Assembly (NCBI GenBank): GCA_903870905.1
Contig: CAIQEU010000007.1
Location: forward strand, 1-41,478
Reading direction: 5' to 3'
DNA from: an uncultured Actinomycetes bacterium
GTDB taxonomy: Bacteria; Actinomycetota; Acidimicrobiia; Acidimicrobiales; RAAP-2
DNA: 41,478 bases
The translations under genes were made by a program, and so were the position numbers. The notes under the pieces are model-generated. The model saw nothing but the letters and a program-made list of their open reading frames with translations. It was not told the origin of the DNA and ran no database searches. Below are positions 16,811 to 23,733 of the stretch, one piece after another (positions within the stretch are counted from its first letter, which is position 1; every line of letters starts with the position of its first letter).

Positions 16811-17698
16811 TCACTTCAGGTTCTTCACAACCTCGATCATGGCGTTGCCGGCCTCAGTCGGGTTGAGGGCGATCGTCACACCAGCAGCTCGCAGCGCGTC
16901 CATCTTGGCCTGCGCGGTGCCTTGGCTCCCTGAGATGATGGCACCGGCATGGCCCATCTTGCGCCCAGGAGGGGCGGTGACGCCAGCGACGTAGGACACG
17001 ACGGGCTTGGTGACGTAGTCGGCGATGAACGCTGCAGCGCGCTCTTCTTCAGAACCACCAATTTCGCCGATCATCATGATGGCCTTGGTGTCTGGGTCTG
17101 CCTCGAATGCCGCCAAGCAGTCGATGAAGTTCGTTCCCGGGACGGGGTCGCCACCGATGCCGACGCAGGTGGTCTGGCCAACGCCCTGGCTCGAGAGCTC
17201 GTAGAGGGCTTGGTAGGTCAACGTTCCTGACCGACTCACGATGCCAACGGGACCGCCAGGGAGGGCGATGTCACCGGAGGTGATGCCGATGTTGCACTTT
17301 CCAGGGGAGATGATGCCGGGGCAGTTCGGGCCGAGGAGGCGGGTGCCGGGGAATTCTTGGACCAAGCGGGCGTAGGTGAGCGCCTCATCTTGGGCAGGGA
17401 TGCCCTCAGTGATGCAGACAATGAACTCAATCCCGGCTTGGGCGGCCTCGAGAATCGCAGCGCAGGCTCCTGCTGGAGGCACGACGACGAAGGACGCCGT
17501 GGCACCGGTGGCGGCGACCGCTTCGGCCATGTTGGCGTAGATCGGCACGCCGTCCACGTCGGTGCCAGCCTTGGTCGGGGACGTTCCCGCGACCACCTTG
17601 GTGCCGTAGTCGCGGTTGCGCAGTCCGTGGAACCGACCTTGACCGCCGGTCAGTCCCTGCACGATGACTTTGGTGTTCTCATCAACGAAAATACTCAT
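16811..17698 (-). CDS. sucD: Succinyl-CoA synthetase alpha subunit
   Basis: This 295-residue subunit forms the SucCD complex that converts succinyl-CoA to succinate with ATP or GTP synthesis. The CoA-binding Rossmann part starts with [27 protein letters not shown] and [14 protein letters not shown] follow, and the phosphorylated His lies in [10 protein letters not shown] (about residues 245-252). TAGGAG precedes the ATG, 9 nt after the sucC stop. Confidence 0.97.
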   Translation of the reverse strand: MSIFVDENTKVIVQGLTGGQGRFHGLRNRDYGTKVVAGTSPTKAGTDVDGVPIYANMAEAVAATGATASFVVVPPAGACAAILEAAQAGIEFIVCITEGIPAQDEALTYARLVQEFPGTRLLGPNCPGIISPGKCNIGITSGDIALPGGPVGIVSRSGTLTYQALYELSSQGVGQTTCVGIGGDPVPGTNFIDCLAAFEADPDTKAIMMIGEIGGSEEERAAAFIADYVTKPVVSYVAGVTAPPGRKMGHAGAIISGSQGTAQAKMDALRAAGVTIALNPTEAGNAMIEVVKNLK

Positions 17699-17707
17699 GG
17701 AAAGCTC

Positions 17708-18850
17708 CTAGTTTCCTGCGAGCGCAACGGCTCGGCGGGCGGCGTCGAGCATGGTGGGCTCGGCGATCAGACGGTCGTTCAGGTGCGGCTGGAGGATGGC
17801 ACGACCCTCGGTAGCGTTGGTGCCATCGAGACGGAGCACGATGGGCGAGGCGATCTCCACGCGACGGAGCGCCTCGAGGACGCCGTTGGCGACGTCGTCG
17901 ACCTTGGTGATGCCACCGAAGATGTTGACGAAGATCGCCTTGACCTTGGGGTCAGCGTTGATGACCTCCAACGCAGCGGCCATGACGTCAGCGTTCGCTC
18001 CACCACCAATGTCGAGGAAGTTCGCCGCTGAGCCGCCCACCTGGTTCACGACGTCGAGGGTCGACATCGCAAGGCCAGCGCCGTTGGCGATGATGCCGAC
18101 CGTGCCGTCGAGGCCGATGTAGTTGAGGCCCTTCTCCTTGGCCATCTTCTCGCGGGGGTCTTCCGTCTCACCCCAGGCGAAGGCCTCCCATTCGGGGTGG
18201 CGGTAGGCAGCGTTGTCGTCCAAGGTCACCTTGGCGTCGAGGGCGTGGACCTTGCCATCGGTGGTCAAGATCAAGGGGTTGATCTCTGCGAGGTCGCAGT
18301 CGCCCTTGGTGTAGCACTCATAGAGCTTCACGAGGAGGTCAGCCGCTTGGGCGCGAGCTTCCTCATCGAGGTTCGCCGCAGCAACCCACTCGGTGGCCAT
18401 GGCGTGGGTGAGTCCAACGACAGGGTCGATGGAGATCTTGGCGATGGCGTCGGGGTTCTCCTCTGCGACGACTTCGATCTCAACGCCGCCTTCCTTGGAC
18501 AGCATGCCCAGGTGGCACTTGTTCGGACGGTCGAGGGTGAAGCTGGCGTAGTACTCCTTGGCGATGTCGGAGGAGTGCTCAATCCACAGGCGGTGCACGA
18601 TGTGCCCCTTGATGTCCATGCCGAGGATGTTGCCGGCGTGGAGGCGGACCTCATCAGCGTCGTTGGCCAGCTTGATGCCGCCCGCCTTTCCACGACCACC
18701 AACTTTGACCTGCGCCTTGACGACCACGGGGTAGCCAGCGAGCTCCGCTGCGGCAACCGCTTCGTCCACTGTGTCAGCGACGCCGCCAGGTGACACCGAG
18801 ATGCCGAACTGGGCGAAGTACTGCTTGCCCTGATACTCAAAGAGATCCAT
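17708..18850 (-). CDS. sucC: Succinyl-CoA synthetase beta subunit
   Basis: This 380-residue subunit has an N-terminal ATP-grasp domain (VVVKAQVKVGGRGKAGG; CDLAEINPLILT metal/nucleotide site) and a C-terminal CoA-ligase domain (DGTVGIIANGAGLAMSTLD; NFLDIGGGA; FVNIFGGIT). It binds nucleotide and pairs with SucD. A good AAGGAG precedes the ATG. The 71-nt gap upstream separates it from the B12-binding mutase subunit, whose acyl-CoA mutase reaction could supply succinyl-CoA to this enzyme. Confidence 0.97.
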   Translation of the reverse strand: MDLFEYQGKQYFAQFGISVSPGGVADTVDEAVAAAELAGYPVVVKAQVKVGGRGKAGGIKLANDADEVRLHAGNILGMDIKGHIVHRLWIEHSSDIAKEYYASFTLDRPNKCHLGMLSKEGGVEIEVVAEENPDAIAKISIDPVVGLTHAMATEWVAAANLDEEARAQAADLLVKLYECYTKGDCDLAEINPLILTTDGKVHALDAKVTLDDNAAYRHPEWEAFAWGETEDPREKMAKEKGLNYIGLDGTVGIIANGAGLAMSTLDVVNQVGGSAANFLDIGGGANADVMAAALEVINADPKVKAIFVNIFGGITKVDDVANGVLEALRRVEIASPIVLRLDGTNATEGRAILQPHLNDRLIAEPTMLDAARRAVALAGN

Positions 18851-18921
18851 CAGTACTGCTCCTTCTTCATTGGATAGAGAGTGCGTGGCCGGCAGTCGCC
18901 GTCCACATTGAGAGGGGTGAC

Positions 18922-19338
18922 CTAACCGGCGAGTTCGGCCTCACGAGCGTCTAAGGCGGATTCCAGCCACGAACCAATGGACTCGAGGGGCGCACCCGGT
19001 GTGAAGACCGCCGCCACGCCCCGCTCTTTGAGCACGGGAATATCGGCCTCAGGGATGATGCCTCCCACCATGACGAGCACGTCAGCGCGCCCGGCTTCAG
19101 CGAGTTGCTCAATGATTCGGGGCACGAGGGTGAGGTGCGATCCCGACAGGATTGAGAGACCCACTGCATCGGCGTCTTCTTGGATCACCGCGTGGACGAC
19201 TTGCTCTGGCGTCTGGTGGAGCCCGGTGTACACCACTTCAAAGCCAGCATCTCGCAAGGCGCGAGCGATGACCTTGGCGCCGCGGTCATGGCCGTCAAGG
19301 CCGGGTTTTGCCACCACAACTCGATAGGGTCGTTGCAC
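18922..19338 (-). CDS. Stand-alone B12-binding subunit of an acyl-CoA mutase
   Basis: The 138-residue protein is a complete cobalamin-binding domain. VVVAKPGLDGHDRGAKVIA carries the D-x-H-x-x-G base-off motif with the cobalt-ligating His. GLSILSGSHLTL and VMVGGIIPEADIP line the nucleotide-tail pocket. It resembles the small subunits of two-subunit mutases such as methylmalonyl-CoA or isobutyryl/2-hydroxyisobutyryl-CoA mutase. The catalytic large subunit is not in the window. Position ahead of sucCD favours methylmalonyl-CoA to succinyl-CoA conversion, but that is inference. I chose the GTG at 19338 because a TATCAT -10 box ends 7 nt upstream (leaderless start); the ATG three codons earlier lies inside that box. 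Confidence 0.87.
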   Translation of the reverse strand: MQRPYRVVVAKPGLDGHDRGAKVIARALRDAGFEVVYTGLHQTPEQVVHAVIQEDADAVGLSILSGSHLTLVPRIIEQLAEAGRADVLVMVGGIIPEADIPVLKERGVAAVFTPGAPLESIGSWLESALDAREAELAG

Positions 19339-19345
19339 GGCGCCC

Positions 19346-19351
19346 ATGATA
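19346..19351 (-). promoter_or_regulatory. -10 box of a predicted leaderless promoter for the mcmB-sucCD series
   Basis: TATCAT on the minus strand is followed by 7 nt (GGGCGCC) and GTG. It faces away from the ubiA promoter about 60 bp to its right, giving a compact divergent control region. Confidence 0.42.
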
Positions 19352-19406
19352 GGTCGTTGAGGAGTGGCCTCCGTCGCCCAGACTCCAGAGCCGGCTCCAC
19401 CCTCAC

Positions 19407-19415
19407 TGGTAGCCT
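19407..19415 (+). promoter_or_regulatory. Extended -10 of a predicted leaderless promoter for ubiA-dprE1-dprE2
   Basis: TGG-TAGCCT is an extended -10 box (TGn plus hexamer). It is followed by 7 nt and GTG at 19423, placing transcription start at or one base before the start codon. No Shine-Dalgarno is present at a usable distance. Confidence 0.5.
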
Positions 19416-19422
19416 GAGGGAT

Positions 19423-20388
19423 GTGGGAACTGGCGAAGTCCCGGTGGGAGGCGCCCCAGTCCCACCATCTGCTGACGGCGGCATGCGCCGCTCAATCCCC
19501 ATTCCCACCCGGCTCAGCGCAACGCTGGAAGCGCTGCGCCCTCGACAGTGGGTGAAGAACGTCTTGGTCGCGGCCGCCCCGGCCGCCGCCGGTGTCCTCC
19601 ACGAGCCCGAAACCTTGCGAGTGACGGCGTGGACGTTCGTGGCCTTCTGCTTCGCATCATCAGCGATCTACTTGTTGAACGACGCACGTGACGCAGCAGC
19701 GGATCGTCGCCACCCGACGAAGTGTCATCGGCCAATTGCTCGAGGTGATGTCCCCGTTCCCATGGCCCTGGCCCTCGCTGCGGCCTTCGGCCTCGGTGCC
19801 GTGGCCCTCGGCTGGAGTGCGGGGACCGGCGCACTCGCCATCGTCCTCGTGAGCTACCTCACCATCAACGTCGCGTACTGCTTCGGCGTGAAGCGCATTG
19901 CGGTCATTGAACTCGGCGCCGTGGCATCGGGATTCATCCTTCGGGCTGCAGCTGGCGGCGCCGCCCTCCACCTCCCACTCTCGAAGTGGTTCCTCGCCGT
20001 TGTCAGCTTCTCGGCGTTGTTCGTCGTGACAGGGAAGCGCATGAGCGAGCTCCAGCAGATGGGCGAAGGCAACGACCAGACCCGCGCCGTGCTCGCCTCG
20101 TACACGCAGTCCTTCCTCCAATCGGTGTTGACCCTCTCTGCCGGCGTGGCGGTGACGACCTACTGCCTGTGGACGTTCGACAAGGGCATCCCCCACGCTG
20201 GCCACCTCCCCCGCTACGTCTTCTTGGAGCTCACCACGGTGCCCGTCGTCCTCGGCGTCCTCCGCGTCCTGCAGGCAATGGATGCTGGAGAGGGTGGCAG
20301 CCCCGAGGACCTCGTCTACCGAGACCGGACCCTGCAGATCCTCGGCCTTCTCTTCGTCGCCCTGTTCGCGGTTGGTGTCTATGGGTAG
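19423..20388 (+). CDS. ubiA: Decaprenyl-phosphate phosphoribosyltransferase (UbiA-like)
   Basis: This 321-residue polytopic membrane protein is of the UbiA prenyltransferase superfamily. It transfers phosphoribose from PRPP to a polyprenyl phosphate, the first committed step to decaprenylphosphoryl-arabinose. The RPRQWVKN opening and the Asp-rich loop NDARDAAADRRHPTKCHRPIA (starting at N86) are typical of the DPPR synthase branch, as is the later YCFGVKRIAVIELGAVASGFILRAAAGG. About eight membrane segments are visible. The pairing with dprE1 and dprE2 immediately downstream makes this call strong. The start is set at the GTG following the -10 box; the ATG at 19483 is the alternative and lacks a ribosome site. 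Confidence 0.92.
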   Translation: MGTGEVPVGGAPVPPSADGGMRRSIPIPTRLSATLEALRPRQWVKNVLVAAAPAAAGVLHEPETLRVTAWTFVAFCFASSAIYLLNDARDAAADRRHPTKCHRPIARGDVPVPMALALAAAFGLGAVALGWSAGTGALAIVLVSYLTINVAYCFGVKRIAVIELGAVASGFILRAAAGGAALHLPLSKWFLAVVSFSALFVVTGKRMSELQQMGEGNDQTRAVLASYTQSFLQSVLTLSAGVAVTTYCLWTFDKGIPHAGHLPRYVFLELTTVPVVLGVLRVLQAMDAGEGGSPEDLVYRDRTLQILGLLFVALFAVGVYG

Positions 20389-20392
20389 GTCA

Positions 20393-21739
20393 ATGGAACG
20401 CTTGACCGGCTGGGGCCGAACCATGGCGGTGCAGGCTGAGCGAGCAACGCCGAGCACCACCGACGAGTTGGCTGATCTCCTGTCGCCCACCGGCCCCGGC
20501 CACGGCGTCATCGCCCGAGGCCTCGGCCGCTCCTACGGTGACCCCGCCCAGGTGGCTGGCGGCACCGTCGTCGATCTCTCAGCGTTCAGCGCGATCTCCG
20601 CAGTCGACGAACGTACCCATGCGATCACCGTCGGGGCTGGCGTCTCCATTGACACCCTGCTCCACCACATCCTCCCTCTCGGCTACTTCGTCCCCGTGAC
20701 CCCTGGCACCCGGCAGGTCACCATCGGCGGTGCCATCGCCGCCGACATCCACGGCAAGAACCACCACGTCGACGGCTCCTTCGCCTCCCACGTGGTCTCG
20801 ATGGATCTCGTCACCCCCGTCGGCGTAATGACCGTGACCCGAGACCGTGATCCCGAGCTCTTCTGGGCGACCGCTGGGGGCATGGGGCTCACCGGCATCG
20901 TGACGGCCGCCACCATCACCTTGTTGCCCATTGCGTCCACGATGGTCAGCGTCGACACCACCCGGCACCGCAACTTGGACGAGGTCATGGCCGCCATGGT
21001 CGACGGCGACCACCGCTACCGCTACTCCGTGGCGTGGGTTGACTGCATGACGAGCGGGGCCACCATGGGTCGCGGCGTGCTCACCCGAGGCGACCACGCT
21101 CCCGCAGACCGGGGTCGCCCGCCGACCACCATCCCCACCGGTGCCAGCGTTGCCGTGCCGTTCAACGCACCCCCCGGCCTCCTCAACCGTCTCTCCATCA
21201 CCGCCTTCAACGAGGCGTGGTTCCGTGCTGCACCCAAGGAACGTCTCGGTGGCATCGAATCCATCTCCACCTTCTTCCACCCCCTCGATGGCGTCGCCAA
21301 CTGGAATCGCCTGTACGGTCCCCGCGGCTTCGTGCAGTACCAGTTCGCCGTTCCCGATGCCGCGAGCGCCACGGTGGCCACCGCAATTGAGCGCCTCGCC
21401 GCATCGAAGGTGCCGAGTTTCTTGGCGGTACTCAAGCGCTTCGGAGCCGGCAACCGCGGTCCGCTCTCGTTCCCGACGGCTGGCTGGACCTTGGCGCTCG
21501 ACCTGCCCGTGGGACCACCGGCACTGCCCGCCGTGCTTGATGACCTCGACGACCTCATCGCTGCTGCTGGCGGGCGGATCTACCTCGCCAAGGATGCGCG
21601 CCTCAACCCCGCCCACCTCGAGACCATGTACCCCGCACTCGCCGAGTTCCGTCGAGTCGCCGACCGGGTCGATCCCGAGCGACGCCTCACCTCAGATCTC
21701 GACCGACGACTCAACGTGAGAGGACCCCGTCATGCGTGA
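20393..21739 (+). CDS. dprE1: Decaprenylphosphoryl-ribose 2'-oxidase DprE1
   Basis: This 448-residue FAD oxidoreductase (VAO/PCMH fold) oxidises decaprenylphosphoryl-ribose at C2', the first half of its epimerisation to the arabinose donor. FAD-binding RGLGRSYGDPAQ and VTPGTRQVTIGGAIAADIHGKNHH match DprE1. The active-site Lys is conserved in IYLAKDAR (K400), as is that in VLKRFGAGN (K348). The residue matching M. tuberculosis Cys387, the covalent target of benzothiazinones, is Ala368 in GWTLALDLP. The ATG at 20393 is 4 nt after the ubiA stop. The 3' end overlaps dprE2 by 8 bp, as expected for a protein pair that works together. Confidence 0.94.
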   Translation: MERLTGWGRTMAVQAERATPSTTDELADLLSPTGPGHGVIARGLGRSYGDPAQVAGGTVVDLSAFSAISAVDERTHAITVGAGVSIDTLLHHILPLGYFVPVTPGTRQVTIGGAIAADIHGKNHHVDGSFASHVVSMDLVTPVGVMTVTRDRDPELFWATAGGMGLTGIVTAATITLLPIASTMVSVDTTRHRNLDEVMAAMVDGDHRYRYSVAWVDCMTSGATMGRGVLTRGDHAPADRGRPPTTIPTGASVAVPFNAPPGLLNRLSITAFNEAWFRAAPKERLGGIESISTFFHPLDGVANWNRLYGPRGFVQYQFAVPDAASATVATAIERLAASKVPSFLAVLKRFGAGNRGPLSFPTAGWTLALDLPVGPPALPAVLDDLDDLIAAAGGRIYLAKDARLNPAHLETMYPALAEFRRVADRVDPERRLTSDLDRRLNVRGPRHA

Positions 21740-22493
21740 CGCCTTCGGACAACCCCAAACTGCCATCCTCTTCGGCGGCACCTCTGAGATTGGTCTGGCC
21801 ATCGTCGATCGCCTCGCCGCCGCCCGACTTCGCCACGTCGTCCTCGTGGGTCGCAACCCATCGGCACTCGAGGATGCGGCCAGCGCACTGCGAGCTCGCT
21901 CGGTCACTGCCACAGTGGTCCTCGCCGATGCCGCCGACGCCGCGAGCGCCACCGATGCCGTCGATCAGGCATTCGGAGCACTCGGTGCCCCGTGCGATCT
22001 CGTGATCATGGCCGTTGGACTCCTCGGCGATCAAGCCGCGGACGATGACTCACCCGAGCGCACCGCCACGATGTTCGTCGTGAACACCGCGTGGCCGGCG
22101 GCAGTGCTCGCTGGATGCCGCGCTGCGCTCGTCGCCCAAGGCACCGGGCAAATCCTGGTGCTCTCTTCAGTCGCGGCGCTGCGAACTCGGCGAGCCAACT
22201 ACACCTACGGGGCCGGCAAGCAGGGGCTCGATGGCTTCACCCTCGGACTCGCCGAGTCCGTCCGGGGCACCGGCGTCACCGTGCACCTCATCCGCCCAGG
22301 GTTCGTCACCACCAAGATGACCGGACACTTGAGCCCTGCACCGTTCTCCACCACCGCTCCTGCGGTTGCAGAGGTTGCCGTGACGGCAGTCATGAAGGGC
22401 ACACCTGTCGCCTACGCACCGGGAATCTTGCGCTACGTCTTCCTCGGGCTGCGCCACTTGCCCTCGGCACTGTGGCGCAAGCTCCCTGGCTGA
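21732..22493 (+). CDS. dprE2: Decaprenylphosphoryl-2-keto-ribose reductase DprE2
   Basis: This 253-residue short-chain dehydrogenase uses NADH to reduce the keto intermediate made by DprE1, yielding decaprenylphosphoryl-arabinose. The cofactor loop is FGGTSEIGLAI (about 14-24). VLSSVAALRTRRANYTYGAGK carries the catalytic Ser and Tyr-x3-Lys. The C-terminal tail, YVFLGLRHLPSALWRKLPG, is typical of DprE2 and probably meets the membrane. GAGAGGA precedes the ATG. The stop is 2 bp from that of the convergent glycosidase-like gene. Confidence 0.93.
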   Translation: MRDAFGQPQTAILFGGTSEIGLAIVDRLAAARLRHVVLVGRNPSALEDAASALRARSVTATVVLADAADAASATDAVDQAFGALGAPCDLVIMAVGLLGDQAADDDSPERTATMFVVNTAWPAAVLAGCRAALVAQGTGQILVLSSVAALRTRRANYTYGAGKQGLDGFTLGLAESVRGTGVTVHLIRPGFVTTKMTGHLSPAPFSTTAPAVAEVAVTAVMKGTPVAYAPGILRYVFLGLRHLPSALWRKLPG

Positions 22494-22495
22494 CT

Positions 22496-23689
22496 TCAGC
22501 CTGTTGGCCCCGTGGTGCGCGCCTGCATTACGACGAAGTCCCGGTTGAACCAGGTGTCGAAGTAGCGCGCTGGTGACGAGGCCATCCCCGACAGCAACGG
22601 TGTGCCGTTCTGTCCATTCGCTCGGCCGTGTGGTCCGTAGTTGTAGGTCGAGTACTGCACCCAGTCCGTGTTGATGTCGGACTCCATGGCCCGAACCGCC
22701 CCGGCTCGCACCAACAGGTCAGCGAGGGAGACAATGGACAGCGACGGTCCGCCTACGTAGACGAGCGCACCGTCCTTCGTCACGCCGAGTCCTGAACGCC
22801 ACACGTAGACCCCGCCGCCGAGTGCGAGCCCCCACCTCGTCGACGCGGTGGCGGTGAGGCCGGGAACCGGCGCACCGTGATCCACGATGAGGTCGAGGTT
22901 CTGACGAACAGCGACCACGTCGGGGGTCATGGTGACGTCTTTGCCCCAGGCCCCAACGGTGGAGCTGCCGTTGCGGTAGATCACGAAGGACGCTCCGCCA
23001 TTTCGCAGTGGTAACCCAGCCAGGACGTGACCATCGGTGTAGTAGCCGCCTTGGGCATCTTGCATCCGGAACCCTGAGTTGAACGCCGCGACGACGGTCT
23101 TCGCGTTCTCCTTCGAGATCGGCGCGGTGTTCTGATACGGCCCACCACCGGGGATGAAGCTCCCCGAGTACAGCGAGGCCTTGAGGAGTGCCGTGTCCAT
23201 CCAGGCAATGGCGGCAACCTGGCTCGTGTGGACTGCGTCGACGCGCACGACCGTCTTCAAGATTGCCGGCTCACCGTGGACGCTGCGACCAACTTGGGTC
23301 CACACCCCTTCACCAGGAAGCGCCGGAACCGCAGGCGACACGACGCGTGGCGGGATGGGCAGCGCACCACCAGCACCTGATTGGAGCACCGGTCCACCGC
23401 CGGTGATGGCACCTGCTGGTGGCTTGCCGCCCTTGGGTGGCGGGTGACTCGAGTACCACCAGTTCTCGATCTTGGTGACGAGGGATCCCCCACCATGCTC
23501 GCGAGCCCACTCGGCAACCCGTGCCGACAAACTGGTTCCGTAGGCGGGATTGACGAGGAAGGTTCCGAGGGAGTAGCCGACGAATATCGACGCGACGAGG
23601 GCGACGGCGAGCAGGCCAACCGCAATTCGCCGACGCCGATACGTCGTGCGCATTGCGCCATGGCGAGGACGGTAGGACTGAGAAACCAC
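22496..23689 (-). CDS. Membrane-anchored phosphodiester glycosidase-like (NAGPA domain) protein
   Basis: The 397-residue protein starts with a basic segment and one hydrophobic helix (about 22-44), suggesting a signal anchor with the rest outside. A Pro/Gly-rich linker (about 80-125) leads to a C-terminal domain with TVVAAFNSGFRMQDAQGGYYTDG, WGLALGGGVYVWRSGLGVTKDGALVYVGG and VRAMESDINTDWV. This pattern matches the phosphodiester glycosidase (NAGPA/DUF2233) domain. Characterised relatives remove GlcNAc from GlcNAc-1-phosphodiesters, so a cell-surface polymer substrate is plausible. It is convergent with dprE2. The GTG start follows a GAGAG site; the ATG 12 codons later (MRTTYRRRR) is an alternative. 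Confidence 0.78.
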   Translation of the reverse strand: MVSQSYRPRHGAMRTTYRRRRIAVGLLAVALVASIFVGYSLGTFLVNPAYGTSLSARVAEWAREHGGGSLVTKIENWWYSSHPPPKGGKPPAGAITGGGPVLQSGAGGALPIPPRVVSPAVPALPGEGVWTQVGRSVHGEPAILKTVVRVDAVHTSQVAAIAWMDTALLKASLYSGSFIPGGGPYQNTAPISKENAKTVVAAFNSGFRMQDAQGGYYTDGHVLAGLPLRNGGASFVIYRNGSSTVGAWGKDVTMTPDVVAVRQNLDLIVDHGAPVPGLTATASTRWGLALGGGVYVWRSGLGVTKDGALVYVGGPSLSIVSLADLLVRAGAVRAMESDINTDWVQYSTYNYGPHGRANGQNGTPLLSGMASSPARYFDTWFNRDFVVMQARTTGPTG

Positions 23690-23733
23690 GGCGTCAGTCT
23701 CTCACCGCGAGGGTAGGAAATGGGTAAGGACGG

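Noticed and set aside
19348-19482. Long N-terminal extension of UbiA into the mcmB-like gene
   Set aside because: The extension (back to 19180) overlaps the divergent B12-domain gene, has no family similarity and lies upstream of the predicted transcription start.
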